From contig NZ_OZ245754.1 of the NCBI RefSeq assembly GCF_965227365.1, positions 2,232,001-2,296,000 on the forward strand: a stretch of 64,000 nt of DNA, written 5' to 3'. The stretch comes from Hwanghaeella sp965227365. Lineage in GTDB: Bacteria; Pseudomonadota; Alphaproteobacteria; UBA8366; Aestuariispiraceae. The notes under the pieces were generated by a model that was not told where the DNA came from, searched no databases, and saw only the letters and a list, made by a program, of their open reading frames with translations. Positions 1-7,302 of this stretch are shown here, piece after piece (position 1 is the first letter of the stretch; each line of letters begins with the position of its first letter). The position numbers were made by a program, and so were the translations under genes.

Positions 1-166
1 GGGATCGAATATCGGCGCTTTGACCGGCCCGCCCCTGATCGGCGCCATTGTCACCTTTGTCGGGGGATGGCACGGGGCGACATGGCATGCCCTGATATTC
101 TGTCTTGTCGGTTCAGTCGGCGCCGTGCTGCTTGGGTGGCGTGAGCGGAAGCTCGACCGGGCATGA
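1..166 (+). CDS. MFS-type transporter, C-terminal end (partial)
   Basis: The frame opened at base 2 reads 54 residues to a TGA at 164-166 and is cut by the window edge. It shows two hydrophobic stretches, a glycine-rich one (GALTGPPLIGAIV) and a following one ending VLLGW, then a short basic tail (RERKLDRA). This is the usual appearance of the last two helices of a major facilitator superfamily permease. The substrate cannot be judged from this fragment. It converges with infA and the two share a bidirectional hairpin. Confidence 0.6.
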   Translation, partial: GSNIGALTGPPLIGAIVTFVGGWHGATWHALIFCLVGSVGAVLLGWRERKLDRA

Positions 167-190
167 AAAAGGGGCCGCCAGGCCCCTGTT
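166..190 (-). terminator. Rho-independent terminator of infA
   Basis: The arms AGGGGCC (170-176) and GGCCCCT (181-187) enclose a GCCA loop. Read on the minus strand, the hairpin is followed by TTTTT, so it fits infA, which ends about 40 bases upstream. On the plus strand there is no T-run, so it serves the MFS gene only weakly. Confidence 0.75.
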
Positions 191-226
191 CACACTCATC
201 CTTGTCAGCGCCTATCTTCGGCCGGC

Positions 227-445
227 CTATTTGTGGCGGAAGGTGATGCGTCCCTTGGTCAGGTCGTAGGGCGTCATTTCAACATCAACCTTGTCGCCGA
301 CCATGACACGGATCCGGAACTTACGCATCTTGCCCGCGGTGTGGGCGATGATTTCGTGGTCGTTTTCCAGCTTCACGCGGAACATCGCGTTCGGAAGCTT
401 TTCAACGACGGTACCGGCAAGCTCGATCAGGTCTTCTTTCGACAT
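227..445 (-). CDS. infA: Translation initiation factor IF-1
   Basis: This 72-residue protein is the universal IF-1, which binds the 30S A site and helps IF-2 and IF-3 during initiation. It starts MSKEDLIEL, carries the OB-fold core (GTVVEKLPNAMFRVKLEN) and the basic strand GKMRKFRIRVMVGDKV, and ends with KGRITFRHK, full length for the family. It stands alone on the minus strand with its own terminator. The 218 bases upstream (446-663) contain no supported gene. Confidence 0.98.
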   Translation of the reverse strand: MSKEDLIELAGTVVEKLPNAMFRVKLENDHEIIAHTAGKMRKFRIRVMVGDKVDVEMTPYDLTKGRITFRHK

Positions 446-663
446 TCGTTACCCAGCAGATTGTTTTCGTGCATGAAATAGCAGGTGGAAGGCCGGACGA
501 TTGGCCGGTTCCGTCCTGAATCTCCAGTGGAGCAACGGGTGTATGGGCCAATTGGCCAAAATATGCAAGGCACAGCGTTTATTGGAACGACTCAAAAGAT
601 TTGTGAAGGGCACTTGCAGGGCCCGATTTTGAAGCTTCCGGCCGACGGAATCAGCCTGGAATT

Positions 664-1053
664 CTACCCGCGCCGGGACCAATCCGCCTCCGCGGCGGCA
701 AGATATTTAGGGTTGCTGATCGACGCGCGCGCGCGGACATCCCGCATCAGAGCCTCGTGCAAGGCCCGCGCGGCAGCGCCTTCATCGTATTTCCCCTCGC
801 GGATCAGGCGGCACAGTTCCTCCGCGCGCCCTTCCGGCTGCACTTCGCTATCGACAAATTGAGCGAGCGCCGCCTTCTGCTGCTGCTCGAGCCGCGGCAG
901 GAAATCCATTTCCCGGACCGATGTCTGGACTGCGGAGATCGCCATCAGGACCGTCAGCCTCTGTTCCTCCGAGACATGCGGTAGGATTTCAGCTTTCAAC
1001 TCCGCAGCAACCGTGTCGAGCAGATCCTTCGCGCCTGGGGTATCGGGTATCAT
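664..1053 (-). CDS. DUF6285 family protein (LvaB-like)
   Basis: This 129-residue soluble protein begins with an amphipathic helix (GAKDLLDTVAAELK) and ends with the family-like stretch RALHEALMRDVRARASISNP. It is the last gene of a minus-strand operon, 30 bases after an APH-like kinase gene. Proteins of this type nearly always accompany such kinases; in Pseudomonas putida levulinate catabolism the small protein LvaB is needed together with kinase LvaA. The assignment to DUF6285 is from recognition of the sequence, and the partner role is inferred from context. Confidence 0.75.
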   Translation of the reverse strand: MIPDTPGAKDLLDTVAAELKAEILPHVSEEQRLTVLMAISAVQTSVREMDFLPRLEQQQKAALAQFVDSEVQPEGRAEELCRLIREGKYDEGAAARALHEALMRDVRARASISNPKYLAAAEADWSRRG

Positions 1054-1083
1054 TTCATTCTCCCGTGGATGCCGGAAAGCGGT

Positions 1084-2145
1084 TCAATAGACCGCATCGA
1101 ACAGTCCGTTGTCCGGTGGGGTCATCCGCAGAATTTCGTACTCGATTTCGGCCGGTCGCCGTCCCGTCAACACGATGTCCAGCGTCCGCTCCCCACCTTT
1201 CAGGAACCGGTGTCCCTGCTGTACGGCGATCACAGCCCAACGGATATGGGCGAAGACCTCCCAGAAATAGACCCGTTTTGGATCGACCGTGCGGCCGGAT
1301 ACCCTTTCATACCCGCGGTATAGGGCTTCCCGGGAGCCAATCCCGCCGGCCGGCTTGTCCCGTTGCCCGAAGCGCCAGCACATCGCACAGAACCAGCCGA
1401 TATCCTCATGCGGCTCGCCCCAGCCGGCGAATTCCCAATCGAGGACACCGGTCAAACCTTCACCGTCGACCATGTAGTTCCCGGTGCGGAAATCGTGGTG
1501 CAACAGGACCGGCTCCTCGACCGGCATCCGATTGATCTCCAACCAGCGCAGCCCCCATTCAAGCGCGCTGCGCGGCTCACCCAATGCATCCAGATGCTCC
1601 CGGAACTCATTGAGCGAGTCGATTTTTTCGGGCCCTGGCAGAAAGTCAAAGGAATGGGTTGTCGGCGTGATACTGTGTATCCGCGCCAGTTCCTCTCCCA
1701 ACCGTTCGGTCAGCAGTTCACGGTCACCGCCGATCGAAAGATCGCGCGTCACCTTCTGGCCCAGCGCCGTGCCACCGATCCGCCGCATGACAACGAAGGG
1801 TTTACCGATCACCTCGGTGCTCTCGCAGCACAGCAAAGGTTCTGGGACGGTCACCCCCGCCGCGAAAGCAGCGGAGAGCAGCTGGAACTCATCCGCCCGG
1901 CTGTGGCTCACCGCGACCCCTGACGGTGCGTCCGTCCGCACAACGGTGGACAGGCCGCCTGCATGCACACCGCCAACAATATCCAGGTCGACGAGCCAAT
2001 TCTCCTGAATCGCCCCGCCGCTCAATTTGCGGCAATCGCCGACGGAAACACTGTCCGCACCGAAAGCAGCGCGGACGAACTCCGCCAGTGCCGCTCGGCC
2101 CTGCTCTCCGATCAGCCCTCGGTCACTCACATTCTCGACCGTCAA
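1084..2145 (-). CDS. Phosphotransferase family protein (APH/ACAD10-like kinase)
   Basis: This 353-residue protein has a eukaryotic-like kinase fold of the aminoglycoside phosphotransferase superfamily. Visible motifs are the catalytic loop HHDFRTGNY (residues 216-224, base D218, Mg ligand N223) and the metal-binding DWEFAGWGEP (from residue 235). It lies three bases after an acyl-CoA dehydrogenase gene and before a DUF6285 gene. In LvaA and in the kinase domains of human ACAD10/ACAD11 such proteins phosphorylate 4-hydroxyacyl-CoA. Antibiotic resistance is unlikely because of this setting. The precise chain length of the substrate is unknown. Confidence 0.85.
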   Translation of the reverse strand: MTVENVSDRGLIGEQGRAALAEFVRAAFGADSVSVGDCRKLSGGAIQENWLVDLDIVGGVHAGGLSTVVRTDAPSGVAVSHSRADEFQLLSAAFAAGVTVPEPLLCCESTEVIGKPFVVMRRIGGTALGQKVTRDLSIGGDRELLTERLGEELARIHSITPTTHSFDFLPGPEKIDSLNEFREHLDALGEPRSALEWGLRWLEINRMPVEEPVLLHHDFRTGNYMVDGEGLTGVLDWEFAGWGEPHEDIGWFCAMCWRFGQRDKPAGGIGSREALYRGYERVSGRTVDPKRVYFWEVFAHIRWAVIAVQQGHRFLKGGERTLDIVLTGRRPAEIEYEILRMTPPDNGLFDAVY

Positions 2146-2148
2146 TCG

Positions 2149-3348
2149 TTACACGCCCCAACGCCAGAAATCCTGCCGTTCGGCAGTGTAGAAACGGTTC
2201 AGCACCATGTTGTGCACTTCGGATGCCCCGTCGACCAGACGGGCCTGGCGGGCATAGCGGTAGATCCACTCGATCACCGTATCCTTGCTGTATCCGCGAG
2301 CACCATTCAACTGTAGCGCCGTATCGACGGCCCGGTGCAGCGTGTCGGCGACGTGGATCTTGGCCATGGAGACCTCCTTACGCGCCTTGTCGCCCTGATC
2401 CAATTTCCAGGCGGCTTTCATGGTCAGCATGCGGCCGATTTCGATATCCATCGCAGCCTTGCCCATCATCAATTGAACGCTTTCGCGATCGGCCAGGCGA
2501 ATGCCGAAGCCTTCGCGCTTCTCGACATAGTCCTGGGCGATTTCCAGCGAACGCTTGGCGAGGCCGAGCCAACGCATGCAGTGAGTAAGCCGCGCGGTAC
2601 CGAGGCGGATCTGGGTCAATTTCAAGCCGTCACCGACTTCCATGATCCTGTCACTGTCATCAATCTCAAGGCCGTCGAATTCGATCTCGCAATGGCCGCC
2701 ATGTTCTTCCGGTCCCATGATTTCGATCCGTCGGATGATCTTCCAGCCCGGTTGATCCTTATGGAACATGAAGGCTGTCAGCCCCTTGCGGGGATCGTCG
2801 GACGTCTTCGCGATCAGGATGAAATGACTGGCCACCTCTGCGCCGGTAATGAACCATTTCCGGCCGCTGACGATCCATTTGTCGCCCTTCTTCTCCGCCT
2901 TGGTTTGGATCATGCTTGGATCCGAACCGCCACCCGGATGCGGTTCGGTCATGACAAAGGACGAGCGGACCTTGCCATCGACGATCGGCTGCAGCCATTT
3001 CTCCTTCTGTTCGTCGCGCGCAACGCGATTGAGGACAAACATGTTGCCGTCGTCGGGCGCCGCCGCATTGAAACAGACAGGACCGAAGATCGACCGGTTC
3101 ATCTCCTCGTAGCACGCGGCCATGCCTTGGGTATTCAGGCCCAGGCCACCGCGTTCCTTCGGCATTTGGGGAGACCATAGACCGGCTTCCTTGGCCTTCG
3201 CCTTCATGGCTTCCAACGCGTCGTGCGCGATGTTCTCGTGCGCATCATAGGCCTTCGGGTCGCTTTCGAGCGGAATGATATGCTCGTCCACGAAAGCGCG
3301 GTAACGCAGGCGAAGCGCGTCCACTTCAGGCGTCAAGGTAAAGTCCAT
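2149..3348 (-). CDS. Acyl-CoA dehydrogenase family protein (ACAD10/11- or LvaC-like)
   Basis: This 399-residue flavoprotein contains the FAD/substrate-binding segment VMTEPHPGGGSDPSM and the C-terminal arginine-rich helix ending RLVDGASEVH. In classical acyl-CoA dehydrogenases the last motif reads YEG, with the catalytic glutamate; here it is VDG, so aspartate takes that place, as in the ACAD10/11 branch. The gene is preceded by a good ribosome site (TTGGGAG) and almost abuts the kinase gene. It likely acts on a phosphorylated 4-hydroxyacyl-CoA rather than on a plain fatty acyl-CoA, by analogy with LvaC and ACAD11. Confidence 0.88.
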   Translation of the reverse strand: MDFTLTPEVDALRLRYRAFVDEHIIPLESDPKAYDAHENIAHDALEAMKAKAKEAGLWSPQMPKERGGLGLNTQGMAACYEEMNRSIFGPVCFNAAAPDDGNMFVLNRVARDEQKEKWLQPIVDGKVRSSFVMTEPHPGGGSDPSMIQTKAEKKGDKWIVSGRKWFITGAEVASHFILIAKTSDDPRKGLTAFMFHKDQPGWKIIRRIEIMGPEEHGGHCEIEFDGLEIDDSDRIMEVGDGLKLTQIRLGTARLTHCMRWLGLAKRSLEIAQDYVEKREGFGIRLADRESVQLMMGKAAMDIEIGRMLTMKAAWKLDQGDKARKEVSMAKIHVADTLHRAVDTALQLNGARGYSKDTVIEWIYRYARQARLVDGASEVHNMVLNRFYTAERQDFWRWGV

Positions 3349-3395
3349 GGTTTCACTCCCAACTACTTGTCCAATATAATAAAAATGCGGCTTAT

Positions 3396-3743
3396 CTATT
3401 TGTTATAAGGCGCCTTTTCTGCCATTGCGTCGAGATCGAAGAAGGATGTCGGGCTGAGGATTTTGTTTTCCATGGAGAACAGGAATGGCGTGGCTTCAGC
3501 CAGATAAGGGCCCCATTCGGGGTCCGCGGCCATCTTGGCGCGGCGTTCGGCACGGTCCGTGAGGTCCTTGTAGGCCCACATATGCACGACCTGATTCAGC
3601 GGACCGATATCCATGGAGGAATACCAGCCGACCATTTTGCCCAAATGTCGCAGCTGAACAGGCAAGCCCTTTGCCTGATAGACCGCCAGGAAGTCATTCA
3701 GTTTCCCGGGATGGCAGATATAGGTGCGGTGGTCGATAATCAT
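3396..3743 (-). CDS. NIPSNAP family protein
   Basis: This is a 115-residue dimeric alpha/beta-barrel type protein. It starts MIIDHRTYICHPGK and contains LRHLGKMVGWYSSMDIGPLNQVVHMW (shown here only as the family hallmark region, residues about 33-60) and ERRAKMAADPEW. NIPSNAP proteins are full length at about 105-115 residues in bacteria. Its catalytic activity is not established; it is often found inside acyl-CoA and aromatic catabolic operons. It sits between the SDR and the acyl-CoA dehydrogenase genes of the same strand. Confidence 0.85.
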   Translation of the reverse strand: MIIDHRTYICHPGKLNDFLAVYQAKGLPVQLRHLGKMVGWYSSMDIGPLNQVVHMWAYKDLTDRAERRAKMAADPEWGPYLAEATPFLFSMENKILSPTSFFDLDAMAEKAPYNK

Positions 3744-3790
3744 TGAGTCACTCCCCTGTTTCGATTTTCGCGTTACTTGGCCAATGGACT

Positions 3791-4573
3791 TTACGGTACC
3801 GACAGAACGTGGCCGCCGTCGACGGTGATCAGAGATCCCGTCATGTATGCCGAAGCATCGCTGGCCAGCAGCAGCAGCGGACCATCGAGATCCTGCTCCT
3901 CGCCGAAACGCCGCATCGGCACGCCCTTGCGCATCTTGTCACCGCCCTCCCCGGTCAGAAAGTCACGGTTGATCTCGGTAATGATATAACCCGGCGCGAT
4001 CGCATTGACGCGGATCCCGTAGCGCGACCATTCCAGCGCCATCGCCTTCGTCGCCTGCACCAGACCGGCCTTGGCCGCAGCATAGGAAACGAGTTGTTTC
4101 AGTACCCGTTCGGCCAGGATGGAAGCAATGTTGATGATGCTGCCGCCGCCGGTCTCGGCCATTTTCTTCGCGACCGCCTGGGCAACGAAGAAGGCCCCCT
4201 TCAGGTTCGTATCGACGACGAAATCCCAGTTTTCCTCGGATTGCTCCAAGGCGGGTTCCGTCACCGCGACGCCGGCATTATTGACCAGGATATCGATCTT
4301 ACCGGCCTTTTCGACCGCTTCGTTAACCGCAGCCTCGATTGATGCCGTGTCCACGACGTCCATAGCGACCACATGCGCCGTTCGGCCGAGGGCCTCAATC
4401 TCCTTCGCCAGGGCCTCCAGTCGATCTGTACGACGCGCCGCCAGCACCACATCCGCACCGGCATCGGCCAGGGTAACGGCGAACCGTTTTCCCAACCCGC
4501 TGCTGGCGCCGGTCACCAGGGCGACCTTACCCGTCAGTGAAAATCTGCCGCCGATGCCGCCGGTTTCCGCCAT
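3791..4573 (-). CDS. SDR family oxidoreductase (LvaD-like position)
   Basis: This 260-residue short-chain dehydrogenase has the NAD(P) motif TGASSGLG, the NNAG motif, and the active-site Y-x-x-x-K in SYAAAKAG. It ends MTGSLITVDGGHVLSVP, as is usual for the family. The ATG at 4573 is preferred over an upstream TTG because GGGGAG lies six bases before it. As first gene of the operon it may interconvert 4-oxo- and 4-hydroxyacyl-CoA, as LvaD does, but the substrate is inferred only from neighbours. Confidence 0.88.
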   Translation of the reverse strand: MAETGGIGGRFSLTGKVALVTGASSGLGKRFAVTLADAGADVVLAARRTDRLEALAKEIEALGRTAHVVAMDVVDTASIEAAVNEAVEKAGKIDILVNNAGVAVTEPALEQSEENWDFVVDTNLKGAFFVAQAVAKKMAETGGGSIINIASILAERVLKQLVSYAAAKAGLVQATKAMALEWSRYGIRVNAIAPGYIITEINRDFLTGEGGDKMRKGVPMRRFGEEQDLDGPLLLLASDASAYMTGSLITVDGGHVLSVP

Positions 4574-4595
4574 GTGCAACTCCCCGCACGTTTCC

Positions 4596-4609
4596 TGAAT
4601 GATGATTCA
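4596..4609. promoter_or_regulatory. Candidate operator upstream of the SDR operon
   Basis: TGAAT (4596-4600) and ATTCA (4605-4609) form an inverted repeat around GATG, placed 23 bases upstream of the SDR start in the 214-bp divergent region before ridA. Size and position would suit a TetR-type repressor of acyl-CoA genes, but no regulator gene is adjacent. Confidence 0.35.
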
Positions 4610-4787
4610 TTTTTCTCTTCACAGATATGCCCTAACAGGTCCGATAGAGCAAAGCGCATTGAACCGTTTCCCGCCCCCTTCCCGTCAAAGGTTTCGTTCC
4701 ATTCCGTACGCGCTGAAAGAATCGACGGCGCGGTATTTTACTCTACTCTGAGATCACCGAACTTATTGCTAAGCAGGAGAATAAAAC

Positions 4788-5138
4788 ATGTCCATCACGC
4801 GCTATCAGACCGGCCCTCGCATGAGCCAAGCCGTTGTCCATAACGGCGTCTGCTATACCGCCGGTCAGGTCGCCATGGATGCCAAAGGGGCATCCGTCGC
4901 TGATCAAACCAAGAATATTCTGGCCCGCTTGGATGCTCTGTTGGCCGAAGCTGGCACGGACAAAACCAAGATTCTTTCCGCGACAATCTGGCTCTCCGAC
5001 ATTTCTACCTTCAACGAGATGAACGCGGTTTGGGACGCCTGGGTGCCGGAAGGCCATGCGCCCTGCCGCGCCTGTGTCGAGTCAAAACTGGCGGCGCCGG
5101 AATTCACCGTCGAAATCGGCGTCATCGCTGCCGCCTAA
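4788..5138 (+). CDS. RidA family protein
   Basis: This 116-residue protein belongs to the RidA/YjgF/L-PSP family, which hydrolyses reactive enamine and imine intermediates. It keeps the ligand-binding arginine (R94 in APCRACVESK) and the acidic motif near the end (EFTVEIGV), so it is expected to be an active deaminase. It has a clear AGGAG ribosome site. It is followed by genes for a D-amino-acid dehydrogenase and an Asp/Glu racemase-family protein, which fits removal of imino acids formed by the dehydrogenase. Confidence 0.9.
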   Translation: MSITRYQTGPRMSQAVVHNGVCYTAGQVAMDAKGASVADQTKNILARLDALLAEAGTDKTKILSATIWLSDISTFNEMNAVWDAWVPEGHAPCRACVESKLAAPEFTVEIGVIAAA

Positions 5139-5195
5139 GAGATCTCGATACAGCCGCGTCAGAGCGGCGATCAGGACCGGGCCGAGGGGGATTTC

Positions 5196-6455
5196 ATGCG
5201 CATCGTGGTGATTGGGGCCGGTGTCGTTGGAACGACGCTGGCCTATGAACTGATGAGGGACGGACACGAGGTCACCGTCCTGGAACGCAACGATAAGCCG
5301 GCGGAGGGCACGAGTTATGCCAATGCCGGCTTGATCGCCCCCGGCCATTCCTTCACCTGGGCTTCCCCCAAAGCCCCCAAAGTCCTTTTGAAATCCCTCT
5401 TTTCTGGGGGGCAATCGCTGCGGTTCAAACCCTCGGCCGACCCTGATCTATGGATCTGGATGCTTAAGTTCCTTGGCGAGTGCACCGCCGCCGCCGCCGA
5501 GCGCAACACATTGATCAAGCATGCTTTGGCCATGTATTCGCAAAGCCAGTTGGAGCGTCTGACGGCGGAAACCGGCGTCGGCTATCATCATATCGACAAA
5601 GGTCTGCTCTATCTTTACCGCAACTCCGCAAGCTATGCGGCGGGCCGGGCCCATATGAAACTGCTGGCCGATGACGGCCAGGAAATTCAGTTTCTGACAG
5701 GCGAGGAAGCGGCGGCGGTCGATCCCGCGCTGGAAGCCTCGAAACACCTGATAGCGGGGGCGGTCTATTGCCCGACGGACGGCAGCGGCGACGCCCGCCT
5801 GTTCACCCGAAACCTCGCCGACCATATCGCCGCCAAGGGTGTCTCCTTCAAATTCGGAACGGAAGTCCGGCGCGTCGTGACGACCGACGGCAGGGCGAGC
5901 GCCGTTGAAACCGACCAGGGCGAAATCGCCGCCGACGCCGTGATCTTCTGCACGGGTGTGCTGGGTATGGATTTGCTGAAAAAGCACGGGCTGCGCCTGC
6001 CGGTCTACCCGGTCAAAGGCTATTCAATGACCGTTCCGCTCGACGTCTCCTCCCCCGCGGCCAATCGTGCGCCGACGGTCGGCGGCGTGGATGAGGACCA
6101 CCTCGTCGCTTATGCCCGCATCGGCGACCGCATGCGCCTGACCGCCGTCGCGGAATTCTCGGGCTATGATCGTAGTTTCAACGCAAAGGATTTCGACAGC
6201 ATGCTCGCCTCGGCGCAGTCGCTCTTCCCTGGTGTCGGAGACTATGCAAATGCCGAGAAATGGGCTGGCCTGCGCCCCATGACCCCGACTGGCATCCCTT
6301 ATATGGACAAGACGAGGACACCCGGTCTTTATGCCAGCGTCGGCCATGGGCATATGGGCTGGACCATGGCGCCGGGATCGGCGCGATTGATGGCCGATCT
6401 TATCGGCGGCAAGAAACCTGCCCTGGCGATGGAGAATTTCGCCCTGCCCGGATGA
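5196..6455 (+). CDS. D-amino acid dehydrogenase-like FAD oxidoreductase (DadA family)
   Basis: This is a 419-residue FAD-dependent oxidase of the DAO superfamily. The N-terminal Rossmann motif is VIGAGVVGTTLAYEL, followed by VLERN for ribose binding and GTSYANAGLIAPGH, typical of DadA. The C-terminal region contains GLRPMTPTGIPYMDK and GHGHMGWTMAPGSARLMADL, the second FAD-binding part. The family deaminates D-amino acids (or proline-like substrates) to imino acids and passes electrons to quinone. The upstream RidA gene and the downstream racemase-family gene support amino-acid turnover. Confidence 0.88.
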   Translation: MRIVVIGAGVVGTTLAYELMRDGHEVTVLERNDKPAEGTSYANAGLIAPGHSFTWASPKAPKVLLKSLFSGGQSLRFKPSADPDLWIWMLKFLGECTAAAAERNTLIKHALAMYSQSQLERLTAETGVGYHHIDKGLLYLYRNSASYAAGRAHMKLLADDGQEIQFLTGEEAAAVDPALEASKHLIAGAVYCPTDGSGDARLFTRNLADHIAAKGVSFKFGTEVRRVVTTDGRASAVETDQGEIAADAVIFCTGVLGMDLLKKHGLRLPVYPVKGYSMTVPLDVSSPAANRAPTVGGVDEDHLVAYARIGDRMRLTAVAEFSGYDRSFNAKDFDSMLASAQSLFPGVGDYANAEKWAGLRPMTPTGIPYMDKTRTPGLYASVGHGHMGWTMAPGSARLMADLIGGKKPALAMENFALPG

Positions 6456-6507
6456 TACGGTTTTCGTTTTCGATGGTATAATCGTCGTTCAACAGAAGGA
6501 TCGAGCC

Positions 6508-7302
6508 ATGTCCGACGCCGCCATAGACCTGACCCAGACCATGCCGCCGGTTCGCAAGATGGATTATCGGGTCGGCAAAAAGCTGGGGCACCGCGCCCGC
6601 ATCGGGGCCGTCGTGCTCGCGAGCGACGAGACGATGGAATACGAATTCCGAGTCGTTCTCCACTCCCTCGGAGACGGTGTCGCGCTCTATGAGGCACGGA
6701 TCGAGAATTCCCCTGAGATCACGCCGGAAACCCTGCGGGCGATGGAAGGAAAGATCGCGGATACGGCTCGTCTGCTGCTACCGCAATCGGCGATGGATGT
6801 CGTGGCTTATGGCTGCACCTCGGCCTCGGTCGCGATCGGCCCGGACCGCGTCGCGGAATTGCTGCATGAAGCGGAGCCGACCGCGAAGGTCACGAACCCG
6901 GCCACTGCCGCCGTGGAGGCCTTGCGGGCGATGGGTGTGCAACGCCTAGCGATACTCACCCCGTATCAGGAATCGGTAAACGTCTTCTTCGGGCAGTTTT
7001 TCGCGGATCAGGGTTTCGATATCACGGCCTTTGGATCCTTTCTTGAGGATAACGATGCCACGGTTGCCTCGATCGATCCGGCCAGCGTATCCGAAGCGGT
7101 TATTGAACTTGGCAGCGACCCGAATGTCGACGGCGTCTTCGTTGCCTGCACCAGCACACGGCTGCTGGAAATGGCAGCGGAAACCGAACGGAAGCTGGGC
7201 AAGCCTGTTACCAGCAGCAACCACGCCATCATCTGGCACAGTTTGCGCCTCGGCGGCATCGACGACAAACTGCCCCAATTCGGGAAACTTTATTCGCTGT
7301 AA
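6508..7302 (+). CDS. Asp/Glu racemase superfamily protein (maleate isomerase / EutA-like)
   Basis: This 264-residue protein has the two-cysteine architecture of the Asp/Glu racemase superfamily: YGCTSASV (C103) and ACTSTRLLE (C214). Length and motif spacing match the maleate isomerase, arylmalonate decarboxylase and EutA group rather than true glutamate racemases. It follows the DadA-like gene by 52 bases. A role in isomerising an organic acid or amino acid of the same pathway is likely. The exact substrate cannot be read from the sequence. Confidence 0.78.
   Translation: MSDAAIDLTQTMPPVRKMDYRVGKKLGHRARIGAVVLASDETMEYEFRVVLHSLGDGVALYEARIENSPEITPETLRAMEGKIADTARLLLPQSAMDVVAYGCTSASVAIGPDRVAELLHEAEPTAKVTNPATAAVEALRAMGVQRLAILTPYQESVNVFFGQFFADQGFDITAFGSFLEDNDATVASIDPASVSEAVIELGSDPNVDGVFVACTSTRLLEMAAETERKLGKPVTSSNHAIIWHSLRLGGIDDKLPQFGKLYSL

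Noticed and set aside
449..682. 77-codon minus-strand frame between infA and the DUF6285 gene
   Set aside because: Composition is arginine/histidine/leucine-rich with no family pattern and no ribosome site; it overlaps the DUF6285 gene end.
1084..2145. Aminoglycoside resistance as the role of the APH-like gene
   Set aside because: The operon with an acyl-CoA dehydrogenase and DUF6285 protein points to CoA-ester metabolism.
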